64,000 nt of DNA from Opitutaceae bacterium EW11 (GTDB lineage Bacteria; Verrucomicrobiota; Verrucomicrobiia; Opitutales; Opitutaceae), in the NCBI GenBank assembly GCA_003054665.1, contig QAYY01000010.1, forward strand, positions 124,001 through 188,000, read 5' to 3'. The notes under the pieces are model-generated. The model did no database searches. It worked only from the letters and a program-made list of their open reading frames with translations, and was not told where the DNA came from. Every line of letters begins with the position of its first letter. Position 1 is the first letter of the stretch. Shown here one piece after another: positions 44,325 to 53,048 of the stretch. The position numbers were made by a program, and so were the translations under genes.

Positions 44325-45266
44325 GTGTTTTCCTGGCTCCTTATCCCGCGCGCCGTGGCTCGACTCCCGTTGGGTGTCCTCGGCCTCCTTTTCTCCATGG
44401 TCGTTTCCGTATCCAGGGCTGACGACACCGCTCGTTGGCAATCCGTGCAGTGGCAGGGCGAAGCAGCCTGGGCCAGCACCGCCGGTTCCGTGCGGGCCGT
44501 CGTCTCCGAGGCCCGCTCCCGCCTGATCTATCTCGGCGCCGCGGACGGTTCGCTGAATCTGCTCAACGCCCCCAGCCCGCAACCCGCTGCGGGCCAGAAT
44601 CAGGGCGGTCACCGATTCTGGCTCGGTCCCCAATACCGGTGGGTCTGGCCTCCGCTCAAGGAGTGGGAGTTCTCGCCTGCGGCGAAAGTCACGGTCCGCC
44701 CGGACGGCGTCCTCGTGCTCGAGCAGGCGCACCACGATCCCGCCTATCCGGCGCTCACGCGTGAATACGCCTGGGACAGCAGGCGCCTGCGCTGCACGGT
44801 CCGCTGGCGCTCGAACGGTCTTCCGGTCTTCGGCCTGCATGTCATTCCCGTCAACGCGCCCGTCCAAATCACCGCCCGCCTTCTGAAATGGGAAGAGGTA
44901 CCGCAGGGCCTGGTGGCGGCCCGGATGGTCGACGTCCCCGCGCCGCTTCAACTGCCGGACCCGGCCATTACGCTCTCAGGCGACACCGCCACGATCCGCT
45001 CGGGCATCAAACGCCTGAAACTGGGATTCGTCCCGCAGGTGCTCCAGATCGACCGCGCCCAGGGTTGGAAACTCGCCGTCGCCCCCGGGACGTACGAAGG
45101 CGTGGCGGTCGGATCGGCCGACCAGGGTTACGTCAGCCAAGTCTGGGTCGGCGACGCCAACGACGAGCTCGCCGAACTGGAACAGCTCTCGCCTTACCTG
45201 ATTGGCGACAGCTCCGGCCGGTGCTCGAGCAGCATCGAAGTCGAAGCCATCCCGCCGAGCCGCTAG
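44325..45266 (+). CDS. Secreted protein, DUF4380-like (mutarotase-like fold), unknown function
   Basis: 313 residues from GTG 44325 (ATG 44398 is an in-frame alternative that loses most of the signal peptide). The N-terminal hydrophobic segment (LPLGVLGLLFSMVVSVS) with cleavage near SRADD suggests export. The mature part is beta-rich: RLIYLGAADGSLNLLNA, GGHRFWLGPQYRWVWPP, ITARLLKWEEVP, and the C-terminal ELAELEQLSPYL ... SIEVEAI pattern that is reminiscent of DUF4380 or aldose-epimerase-like domains. The role is unknown; a carbohydrate-binding or epimerase-like function is a guess from fold and location. It lies just upstream of the first GH94 gene on the same strand. Confidence 0.72.
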   Translation: MFSWLLIPRAVARLPLGVLGLLFSMVVSVSRADDTARWQSVQWQGEAAWASTAGSVRAVVSEARSRLIYLGAADGSLNLLNAPSPQPAAGQNQGGHRFWLGPQYRWVWPPLKEWEFSPAAKVTVRPDGVLVLEQAHHDPAYPALTREYAWDSRRLRCTVRWRSNGLPVFGLHVIPVNAPVQITARLLKWEEVPQGLVAARMVDVPAPLQLPDPAITLSGDTATIRSGIKRLKLGFVPQVLQIDRAQGWKLAVAPGTYEGVAVGSADQGYVSQVWVGDANDELAELEQLSPYLIGDSSGRCSSSIEVEAIPPSR

Positions 45267-45402
45267 CCGCGCTGCCCGACCGCGAGGATGCGCCGGAACA
45301 AAGCATCTCAATTCGTCCGGCGCCGCCTCTAACGAGTCGGGTGCTTTTCCTATTTTCAATCCCCCCCACCTTCCCAAGTCTCCGCCAACCCCCATCCCTC
45401 CC

Positions 45403-47853
45403 ATGCCTACCTACGGTCATTTCGACGACAAACGCCGCGAATACGTGATCACGCGCCCGGACACTCCGTTGCCCTGGCTCAATTACCTCGGACAGGACGA
45501 GTACTTCGGTATGGTTACCCAGACCTCCGGCGGCTACTCCTTCTGGAAAGACGCCAAGCTGCGCCGGCTCACGCGCTATCGGTACAACAACAACCCGATG
45601 GATAACGACGGCCGCTTCCTCTACGTGAAACAGGGGAAGTCGATCTGGAATCCCGGATGGAAGCCGACGCGTGCGAAACTCGACGCCTTCGAGTGCCGCC
45701 ACGGCCTCGGATACACTCAGATCACCGGCCGCAAGGACGGTGTCGAGGTCAGCCAGTTGATGTTCGTTCCCCCGGGCGAAAATCTGGAGGTGTGGAAGAT
45801 TTCGGTGCGCAACAAGACCCGCACGACCCAGAAGCTGTCGCTCTTCTCCTACGTCGAGTTCTGCTTCTTCGAAGCGCTGAACGACATGACGAATTACCAG
45901 CGCACCTACTCGATCGGCGAAGTGGAGATCGAGGGCAGTGCGATTTATCATAAAACTGAATACCGCGAGCGCCGGAACCACTACACGCTCTTCGGCTGCA
46001 CGCGGAAGGTCGACGCGTACGATACGTCCCGCGATGCGTTCGTCGGGGTGCACAACAGCCTGGGCGACCCGAAAGCGGTGCTCGCCGGCAAATGCACCAA
46101 CAGCCACGCCTACGGCTGGAATCCGATCGGGGCGCAGCAGATCAACCTCACCCTCAAGCCCGGCGCGGAGGAGACGTTCGCGTTTGTCCTCGCCTACGTC
46201 GAGCAGGGCGATCTGCCCAAGTTCGACGCGCCGTTCGTCCTCAACAAGACCAAGGGCCGGGAAATCCTCGCCCGCTACTCCGATATGGCGACGGTCGACG
46301 CCGCCTTCGGTGCGGTGAAGCAGCGCTGGGAGGACCTGCTCTCCGTTTACCAGGCGACCAAGGTTCCTTCGGAGCCGCTCGCCCGCATGGTCAACACCTG
46401 GAACCAGGCCCAGTGCATGGCGACCTTCAACCTCTCCCGTTCGACGTCCGGTTACGAAACCGGCATCGGCCGCGGCATGGGTTACCGCGACTCCAACCAG
46501 GACATCCTCGGCTTCGTCCACCTGCTGCCGGACCGCGCCCGCCAGCGCATTCTCGATATCGCGGCCACGCAGTTGTCCGACGGCACCTGTTATCACCAGT
46601 ACCAGCCGCTAACCAAAAAGGGCAACGCCGAGATCGGCGGCGGTTTCAACGACGACCCGCTCTGGCTCATCCTCTCGACCTGCGCCTACATCCGTGAAAC
46701 GGGCGACGCCACCATTCTCGACGAGCAGATCGGCTACGCCGACGTCGCGGGATCCAAGGACACGCTCCTGCACCACCTCGAGACGTCGATGGCCTACACC
46801 CGCCGCAACCGCGGGCCGCACGGGCTGCCGCTGATCGGGCGTGCCGACTGGAACGACTGCCTCAACCTCAACTGCTTCTCCGACCAGCCCAACGAGTCCT
46901 TCCAGACCACGGCCAACAAGGCCAAGGGCGACGTCGCCGAGTCGGTCATGATCGCCGGCCTCTTCCTCTATGCCGCCCGCGACTTGTCCGCCCTCTACCG
47001 CTACCTCCAGCGCGAGCCGGACGCCCAGCGGATGGATGGCTTCCATGCGGAGATGCTGGAAGTCGTCGAGAGCCAGGCCTGGGACGGCGCGTGGTACACC
47101 CGCGCCTTCGACAACTTCAGCAATCCCGTCGGCTCCAAGAGCTGCAAGGAAGGCAAGATCTACATCGAGAGCCAGGCTTGGTGCGTGCTCGGCGGCGCCG
47201 GCCAGACCAACGGCCGCGCGAAGAAGGCCCTCCAGGCGGTCGACAAGTACCTCTACCGCCCCGGCCTCGGCTGCGCCCTCCAGTACCCCGCCTACTCCGA
47301 CTACCATCTCGAGCTCGGCGAGGTCTCGAGCTATCCCCCGGGCTACAAGGAAAACGCCGGCGTCTTCTCCCACAACAACACCTGGATCCACATCGGCTGG
47401 ACCATGCTGGGCGAAGGCGACAAGGCCCTGGACTACTACCTGAGCATCTGCCCTGCGGCCAAGCCGGACCACGACGTGTATCGCTCGGAGCCCTACGTCT
47501 ACGCGCAGATGACCGCCAGCCACCTCTCGCCCACCCCCGGTGAGGCGAAGAACTCCTGGCTGACGGGCACAGCCGCCTGGTCGTTCGTCGTCGCCAGCCA
47601 GTACATCCTTGGCGTTCAGCCCGACTTCACCGGACTTCGGATCGATCCCTGCGTGCCGAAGGCCTGGAAGGGCTTCACCGTCACCCGCAAGTATCGCGGC
47701 GTCACCTACACGATCGAGGTCAAGAACCCCAAGGGCAAATCCAAGGGTGTGAAGAGCCTCGTCGTCGACGGCGTGAAGGTCGCCGGCAACGTCATTCCCG
47801 TTCCCGCCGACGGCACCACCGCGGTGAAGGTGGAGGTGACGCTCGGCGCCTGA
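45403..47853 (+). CDS. GH94 cellobiose phosphorylase
   Basis: 816 residues, cytoplasmic. It catalyses cellobiose + phosphate to alpha-glucose 1-phosphate + glucose. The sequence follows characterised clostridial cellobiose phosphorylases through its length: YGHFDDKRREYVITRPDTP, SGGYSFWKDAKLRRLTRYRY, HKTEYRERRNHYTLFG, GIGRGMGYRDSNQDILGF, CYHQYQPLTKKGNAEIG and LPLIGRADWNDCLNLN with the general acid D485. The phosphate-site C-terminal part reads NSWLTGTAAWSF and IDPCVPKAWKGF. ATG 45403 gives MPTYGHFDD, the usual start; upstream in-frame sequence is not homologous. It is 31 bp upstream of a second GH94 gene and clearly in one operon with it. Confidence 0.93.
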   Translation: MPTYGHFDDKRREYVITRPDTPLPWLNYLGQDEYFGMVTQTSGGYSFWKDAKLRRLTRYRYNNNPMDNDGRFLYVKQGKSIWNPGWKPTRAKLDAFECRHGLGYTQITGRKDGVEVSQLMFVPPGENLEVWKISVRNKTRTTQKLSLFSYVEFCFFEALNDMTNYQRTYSIGEVEIEGSAIYHKTEYRERRNHYTLFGCTRKVDAYDTSRDAFVGVHNSLGDPKAVLAGKCTNSHAYGWNPIGAQQINLTLKPGAEETFAFVLAYVEQGDLPKFDAPFVLNKTKGREILARYSDMATVDAAFGAVKQRWEDLLSVYQATKVPSEPLARMVNTWNQAQCMATFNLSRSTSGYETGIGRGMGYRDSNQDILGFVHLLPDRARQRILDIAATQLSDGTCYHQYQPLTKKGNAEIGGGFNDDPLWLILSTCAYIRETGDATILDEQIGYADVAGSKDTLLHHLETSMAYTRRNRGPHGLPLIGRADWNDCLNLNCFSDQPNESFQTTANKAKGDVAESVMIAGLFLYAARDLSALYRYLQREPDAQRMDGFHAEMLEVVESQAWDGAWYTRAFDNFSNPVGSKSCKEGKIYIESQAWCVLGGAGQTNGRAKKALQAVDKYLYRPGLGCALQYPAYSDYHLELGEVSSYPPGYKENAGVFSHNNTWIHIGWTMLGEGDKALDYYLSICPAAKPDHDVYRSEPYVYAQMTASHLSPTPGEAKNSWLTGTAAWSFVVASQYILGVQPDFTGLRIDPCVPKAWKGFTVTRKYRGVTYTIEVKNPKGKSKGVKSLVVDGVKVAGNVIPVPADGTTAVKVEVTLGA

Positions 47854-47884
47854 GTTCAGGTCCAGCTCAACAACCCAAGCTTCC

Positions 47885-50275
47885 ATGCAATACGGTCATT
47901 TCGACAACGACGCCAAAGAGTACGTCATCACGCGTCCGGACACCCCCCGTCCGTGGAGCAATTATCTCGGCACGACCGAGTACGGCGCGATCATCACGAA
48001 TCACGCCGGCGGCTACAGCTTCTACAAGACGGCGATGAACGGGCGCTTCCTCCGCGCTCGCACGAACTCGGTGCCGCTCGACCAGCCGGGCCGGTATTTC
48101 TACCTGCGCGACCGCGAGTCGGGCGACTACTGGTCCTCCTCCTGGCAGCCGGTGGGCAAGCCGCTCGACAAATACAAGAGCACCTGCCGCCACGGCACCG
48201 CGTACACCATCATCACCTCCCGCTATTCGGCGATCGAAACCGAGAGCACGTATTTCGTGCCGCTCGGCCAGACCTTCGAATACTGGCGCCTGAAGGTGAC
48301 GAACAAGAGCAAGAAGCCGCGCCAGCTCTCCGTCTTCACCTTTTGTGAATACGCGAACTGCTGGAACATGCCGAACGACCTGTTCAACCTCCAGTACTCG
48401 CAGTTCATCATCAAGGCGGAGATGGACAATGGGGTGCTCGGCATGGCGTCGCACCCGTACTACAAGTTCGACCCGAACAACTTCCTCTGCGGCGCCGGCC
48501 GCACCTGGCTCGCCCTCACGGGCGCGCCGATCGCCGGCTACGAGACCGTCCGCGAGCGTTTCCTCGGCGGCGTCTACAACACCTACAAGAACCCGAAGGT
48601 CGTCGAGGAGGGCAAGTGCTCCAACTTCCTCGCCGAGGGCGAGAATGGCTGCGGCACGCTCCAGGCCGACCTCGACCTCGCCCCGGGCGAGACCCGCGAG
48701 CTCATCGTCATGCTCGGTATGGGCCAGCCGAATACGCACGGTCATCGCACCGTCGCCGAGTTCGGCACTCCCGAACGCTGCACGGCTGAGTTCGAGAAAC
48801 TCAAGGCGCACTGGCACGGCCTGCTCAGCGGCGTCAAGGTCGAGACTCCCGACGCGGAGTTCGACTCCATGGCGAACGTCTGGGGCGGCTACAACGCGCT
48901 CATCACCTACATGTGGTCGCGCCACGCCTCGATGATCTACAACGGCGAGCGCGACGGCCTCGGCTATCGCGACACCGTGCAGGATTTCCTGGGCGCCACG
49001 CCGCTGCTCAAGGACGGCATCCGCCAGCGGCTCGAGCTCATGCTCACCGGCCAGGTCTCCAACGGCGGCGCCATGCCCGTCGTGCAGCCGTTCAACCACA
49101 CGCCCGGCAAGATGCCGCCGCCCAAGCCCGAGGAGTACCGCTCCGACGACTGCCAGTGGTTCTTCAACGCCATCCCGAACTACGTCGCGGAAACCGGCGA
49201 GATCGACTTCTACAAGAAGGTCCTTCCCTACGCGGACAAGGGTGAAGCGACGGTGCTCGGCCACCTCCGCCGCGCCCTCGAGTTCAACCTCGAGCGCTCC
49301 GGCGCCAACGGCCTGCCCTGCGGCCTGGCCGCCGACTGGAACGACTGCGTGAAGATGGGCTACAACGGCGAGTCCGTCATGGTCGCCTTCCAGCTCCGGT
49401 ATGGACTTGAGACCTACGCCGGCATCGCCGACAAGCTCGGCCTGCCGGACGAGGCCGCCTGGGCCCGGGCCGAGCTGACGAAGCTCGACGCCAACATCCA
49501 GAAAGCGGCCTGGGACGGCGAATGGTTCCTCTGGGCCATCGGCGACGACGGCCACCGCTACGGCGGGAAGACCGAGAAGGAAGGCCGAATCTACATCAAT
49601 ACCCAGGTCTGGGCGGTGATGTCCGGAGCGGCCAAGCCGGAACAGAGCCGAAGCGCGATGGACGCGTTGAAGCGCGACCTCGCGACGCCGTACGGCATCA
49701 TGCTGAGCTACCCGCCGTTCACCGAGACGCCAAACACCGTCATGGTGGGTGTCATCTTCAATCACGGCATCAAGGAAAACGCCGGCATCTTCTGCCACAC
49801 GCAGAGCTGGGCCGTCATCGCCGAATGCCTTCTGGGCAACGGCGACCAGGCGTACGAATACTACCGCGCCTTCATGCCGGCCGCGTACAACACGCACGCG
49901 GAGGTCCGCGAGATCGAGCCCTACGTCCACTGCCAAACGACCTACGCCAGCGTGAACCGCAACGCCGGCAAATCGCGCACGGCCTGGTTGTCCGGCACCG
50001 CGTCGTGGAGCCATCATACCGCGCTCCAGTGGATCCTCGGCGTCCGCCCCGAACTCGAGGGCCTGCGCATCGACCCGTGCATCCCGAAGGCTTGGCCCGG
50101 CTTCAAGATGACCCGCGTCTTCCGCGGCAAAACCGTGAAGATCGAGGTCAAGAACCCGAACAAGGTCTCCCGCGGCGTGACGTCGCTCACGCTGAACGGA
50201 AAGAAGATCGAGGGGAACCTGGTTCCCGTCGATCAACTGACCGACGGCGCCAAGGTCGTCGCCGTCCTCGGCTGA
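47885..50275 (+). CDS. GH94 phosphorylase, paralogue with different specificity (chitobiose- or cellobiose-like)
   Basis: 796 residues, cytoplasmic. Same architecture as the upstream gene: YGHFDNDAKEYVITRPDTP, NHAGGYSFYKTAMNGRF, GRYFYLRDRESGDYWSSSW, ERDGLGYRDTVQDFLG, and GLAADWNDCVKMG with general acid D487, then AWLSGTASWSHHTALQWIL. The acceptor-site regions differ: the YRERRNH block of cellobiose phosphorylases is missing, QPFNHTPGKMPPPKPEEYR replaces QYQPLTKKGN, and DCVKMG replaces DCLNLN. The N-terminal third resembles N,N'-diacetylchitobiose phosphorylase from Vibrio. Because a BadF-type kinase resembling glucosamine/GlcNAc kinases follows, chitobiose is a reasonable candidate, but other beta-glucosides cannot be excluded. 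Confidence 0.88.
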   Translation: MQYGHFDNDAKEYVITRPDTPRPWSNYLGTTEYGAIITNHAGGYSFYKTAMNGRFLRARTNSVPLDQPGRYFYLRDRESGDYWSSSWQPVGKPLDKYKSTCRHGTAYTIITSRYSAIETESTYFVPLGQTFEYWRLKVTNKSKKPRQLSVFTFCEYANCWNMPNDLFNLQYSQFIIKAEMDNGVLGMASHPYYKFDPNNFLCGAGRTWLALTGAPIAGYETVRERFLGGVYNTYKNPKVVEEGKCSNFLAEGENGCGTLQADLDLAPGETRELIVMLGMGQPNTHGHRTVAEFGTPERCTAEFEKLKAHWHGLLSGVKVETPDAEFDSMANVWGGYNALITYMWSRHASMIYNGERDGLGYRDTVQDFLGATPLLKDGIRQRLELMLTGQVSNGGAMPVVQPFNHTPGKMPPPKPEEYRSDDCQWFFNAIPNYVAETGEIDFYKKVLPYADKGEATVLGHLRRALEFNLERSGANGLPCGLAADWNDCVKMGYNGESVMVAFQLRYGLETYAGIADKLGLPDEAAWARAELTKLDANIQKAAWDGEWFLWAIGDDGHRYGGKTEKEGRIYINTQVWAVMSGAAKPEQSRSAMDALKRDLATPYGIMLSYPPFTETPNTVMVGVIFNHGIKENAGIFCHTQSWAVIAECLLGNGDQAYEYYRAFMPAAYNTHAEVREIEPYVHCQTTYASVNRNAGKSRTAWLSGTASWSHHTALQWILGVRPELEGLRIDPCIPKAWPGFKMTRVFRGKTVKIEVKNPNKVSRGVTSLTLNGKKIEGNLVPVDQLTDGAKVVAVLG

Positions 50276-50283
50276 TTCAGAAG

Positions 50284-50310
50284 GGGCGGGCCTTCGGGGC
50301 CGCCCTTTTT
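50284..50310 (+). terminator. Terminator after the second GH94 gene
   Basis: GGGCGGGCC / GGGCCGCCC (one mismatch) with a TTCG loop and TTTTT. It lies only 26 bp before the sugar-kinase start, so it would separate or attenuate expression of the kinase. Confidence 0.75.
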
Positions 50311-50335
50311 CTTCGCCAGCGAGGGAGGCAGCAGC

Positions 50336-51370
50336 ATGAACCCCCCCGGCACGGAAACGCCCGCATTCTACGCCGGAATCGACGGCGGAGGCTCAAGCAC
50401 GCGCGTTCTCATCGCGTCGGAAGATGGTTCCGTTGCCGGTCAGGGGCATGCCGGACCGTGCAACCCCAACAGTGTGGGAATCCAAGCGGCGGCCGGCGCC
50501 GTTGCCGAAGCCTTCGCTGCAGCGTGGAATGCCACCGGCTTCAGCCACACCGCGGGGCGCTCGGCACACCCCGGCGCGAACCGGATCGCCGCCGCATTTT
50601 TCGGCATCGCGGGTTTCACCGCCTTTCCGCATCGGGCGGAGCTGCAACATCAGCTGGGCTCCCTGCCCTGGCTCGCCGGCGCACGGGTCGAGGTCGACAA
50701 CGATCTCCGGATCGCCTGGGCCGGAGCGCTGGGCGGAAATCCCGGCGTGGTCGTGATCGCCGGCACGGGTTCCGCAGCGTATGGAAGAACCCATGACGGA
50801 CGCTCCGACCGCTGCGGAGGCGGTGGGCCCTTGCTGGACGACGGTGGAAGCGGCGCCTGGCTGGCAGCGCAGGCACTTCGGGCCGCCCTGCGCGAGAGCG
50901 ACGGACGCGGCCCCACCACCGCCTTGACGGCCGCCGCTCTTTCATTCTTTCACGCCGAGACCGTGCTGGAGATCGCCGGACGCGTCGCCTCGGGCGCGAT
51001 CGACCGCGCCGCCCTTGCGCGCTTCGCCGCGACCGTCCTCAACCAAGCCGAAGCCGGGGACACCGAGGCGCAACGGATCGCCCAGGCCGGAGCAGAGCAA
51101 CTGGCCGAGCTGGCGGATGCCGTTCGCCGCAAACTTCTCCCGGAAGGACCGCTCGCCGTCTCGCTAACTGGCGGACTCTCGTCCGTTTCCTCGTACACGA
51201 AGCGTTTTCAGCAGGCCGCAGGCAATCGCATGCCCGGCGCCAAGTTTCTTCCCGCCCGTTATTCGCCGCTCGCAGGAGCCATCGCCCTCGCCGCGCACCT
51301 CGGAGGAGCGCGGCATCCCCGCGCCCTGATCGACGCTGCCGACCGACTGGCGCCGCTGGGTACCGGCTGA
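50336..51370 (+). CDS. BadF/BadG-family sugar kinase (N-acetylglucosamine/glucosamine kinase-like)
   Basis: 344 residues, cytoplasmic ASKHA-fold kinase. The phosphate-1 motif is FYAGIDGGGSSTRVLIAS, the second conserved acidic loop ARVEVDNDLRIAWAGAL, and the adenosine/phosphate-2 motif VVVIAGTGSAAYGRT. GGGGPLLDDGGSGAWLAAQAL is the diagnostic GDEGSG-like block of N-acetylglucosamine and glucosamine kinases, here written DDGGSG. VSLTGGLSSVSSYTKRF and YSPLAGAIALAAHL close the domain. Members phosphorylate GlcNAc, glucosamine or related free sugars with ATP. Placement after two GH94 genes suggests it captures the free monosaccharide left by phosphorolysis. Substrate is inferred. Confidence 0.85.
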   Translation: MNPPGTETPAFYAGIDGGGSSTRVLIASEDGSVAGQGHAGPCNPNSVGIQAAAGAVAEAFAAAWNATGFSHTAGRSAHPGANRIAAAFFGIAGFTAFPHRAELQHQLGSLPWLAGARVEVDNDLRIAWAGALGGNPGVVVIAGTGSAAYGRTHDGRSDRCGGGGPLLDDGGSGAWLAAQALRAALRESDGRGPTTALTAAALSFFHAETVLEIAGRVASGAIDRAALARFAATVLNQAEAGDTEAQRIAQAGAEQLAELADAVRRKLLPEGPLAVSLTGGLSSVSSYTKRFQQAAGNRMPGAKFLPARYSPLAGAIALAAHLGGARHPRALIDAADRLAPLGTG

Positions 51371-51418
51371 ACGCGCCCGCGCCCCGTTTCCCGTTCACTT
51401 CCAACCATCCCCCTGCTC

Positions 51419-52663
51419 ATGAAAACCAAGAAGACCGCTGCCAAGGCCAAGTCCCTGCCGAGAAAGGCACAACCCGCGAACGCCGCAACGAAGGCGTTCG
51501 ACACCCGGGTGAAAGCCGTTCGCGCCGCGCACGAGAAGTTTCTCAAGCGGAAGAATCCGGTGAATCCCGAATGGGATAACGGCGTCTTCGAACGCTTCCA
51601 GTATCCGGTGGTGACCGCGCGCCACACGCCGCTCGAGTGGCGCTACGACTTCAACCCGAAGACGAATCCGTTTTTCATGGAGCGTCTCGGCATCAATGCC
51701 GCGCTGAATCCCGGAGCGTTCTACTGGAACGGCAAGGTGCACCTCGTCGTCCGCACCGAGGGCTACGACCGAAAGAGCTTCTTCGCCATCGCGGAGAGCG
51801 CCAACGGCGTCGACAACTTCCGGTTCTGGGACGAGCCCTGCGACATTCCGGAGATCAAGCCGGAGACGAACCTGTACGACATGCGCATCACCTTCCACGA
51901 GGACGGCTGGATCTACGGCGTCTTTTGCGCGGAAGCGAAGGACCCGAACGCGGCCCCCGGCGATCTTTCGTCCGCCGTGGCGCAGGCCGGCATGGTGCGC
52001 ACAAAGGACTTCAAGAAGTGGGAACGCCTCCCAAATCTGAAGACGCCCGCCTCGCAACAGCGCAACGTCGTGCTGCACCCCGAGTATGTGGATGGCAAAT
52101 ACGCGTTCTACACCCGCCCGATGGACGGCTTCATCGACGTGGGTTCGGGCGGCGGCATCGGCTGGACGCTCTGTGACGACATCACCACCGGCGTCACCGG
52201 ACCGGAGAAGATCATCGAGTCGCGTCTGTACCACACGATCAAGGAGGTGAAGAACGGCCAGGGGCCCATTCCGATCAAGACCCCCCAAGGCTGGCTGCAT
52301 CTGGCGCACGGCGTCCGCAACTGCGCCGCCGGCCTGCGCTACGTGCTCTACCTGTTCATGACCTCGCTCGAGGATCCGTCGAAGGTGATCGCCCAGCCCG
52401 GTGGCTACTTCCTCGCGCCGTACGGCGACGAGGGCTTCGGCGACGTGTCGAACGTCACCTTCAGCAACGGCTGGGTCCGCCTGCCGGACAACTCCGTGAT
52501 CATTTACTACGGCGGCTCCGATACCCGCTGTTACGCCGCTCGCTCGTCCGTGGCGAAGCTCGTCGACTGGTGCCTGAACACGCCCCCCGACGGCCTCAAC
52601 ACGCGCGGCTCCGTCGACCAGCGCCTCGCCCTCATCCGCGCGAACAAAGCGCTGCTGGGCTGA
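51419..52663 (+). CDS. GH130 phosphorylase, 4-O-beta-D-mannosyl-D-glucose phosphorylase type (GH130_1)
   Basis: 414 residues, cytoplasmic. It has a lysine/alanine-rich N-terminus (1-25) and then the GH130_1 pattern: PEWDNGVFERFQYPVVTARH, FFMERLGINAALNPGAFY, the catalytic aspartate D154 in TNLYDMRITFHEDGW, and MDGFIDVGSGGGIGWTLCDD. HGVRNCAAGLRYVLY and SVIIYYGGSDTRCYAA follow, and the helical end DWCLNTPPDGLNT matches mannosylglucose phosphorylases. Those enzymes convert 4-O-beta-mannosyl-glucose to alpha-mannose 1-phosphate and glucose in mannan and glucomannan use. The cellobiose 2-epimerase and mannanase that often accompany it are not in the window. A strong terminator follows. Confidence 0.92.
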   Translation: MKTKKTAAKAKSLPRKAQPANAATKAFDTRVKAVRAAHEKFLKRKNPVNPEWDNGVFERFQYPVVTARHTPLEWRYDFNPKTNPFFMERLGINAALNPGAFYWNGKVHLVVRTEGYDRKSFFAIAESANGVDNFRFWDEPCDIPEIKPETNLYDMRITFHEDGWIYGVFCAEAKDPNAAPGDLSSAVAQAGMVRTKDFKKWERLPNLKTPASQQRNVVLHPEYVDGKYAFYTRPMDGFIDVGSGGGIGWTLCDDITTGVTGPEKIIESRLYHTIKEVKNGQGPIPIKTPQGWLHLAHGVRNCAAGLRYVLYLFMTSLEDPSKVIAQPGGYFLAPYGDEGFGDVSNVTFSNGWVRLPDNSVIIYYGGSDTRCYAARSSVAKLVDWCLNTPPDGLNTRGSVDQRLALIRANKALLG

Positions 52664-53048
52664 ACGCTCGCCGGTGTAGTTCCGAACATATGAAAAGCCG
52701 GGACGCAGGTCCCGGCTTTTGTATTTCGGATGTCGGAATGGACTGCCGACTCTAGCCACTGTGAACGCACCACGCGCACCGCTGAAGTACTAGTCTCGCC
52801 AGAACCATCATCGGGCCCGGATGGTCCTGCGCAAAAGACCTGTCTGCAACCTCGAGGCCAATCGAGTATAGGAACCACAGCAGGCGTCTGTATAACTCTC
52901 CATCGCACCCACCGCCTCTCGTCGGACAGTTCGATCAGATTGCTCGTGAAGACGCCGCGTCTATCGTGCCTACGTCGGTTCGCGGTCCCATGGCGGAGGC
53001 TTTTGGGCCGCGAAATCACCCCAAAATCAACTGCAGGACTATTCAGTC
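52664..53048. other. 385-bp intergenic region with terminator, no gene seen
   Basis: Apart from the terminator at 52693-52720 there is no recognisable gene. Base composition becomes more balanced than upstream, continuing into the small gene at 53049. No confident promoter pair was found. Confidence 0.4.
52693..52720 (+). terminator. Rho-independent terminator of the phosphorolysis operon
   Basis: A perfect 11-bp stem (AAAAGCCGGGA / TCCCGGCTTTT) with loop CGCAGG ends in a T-run, 30 bp past the GH130 stop. The A and T flanks make it usable from either strand. Confidence 0.9.

Noticed and set aside
47867-50236. 789-codon minus-strand frame opposite the second GH94 gene, and the similar frame at 46609-47886
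   Set aside because: Shadow frames of two clear phosphorylase genes; no recognisable domain.
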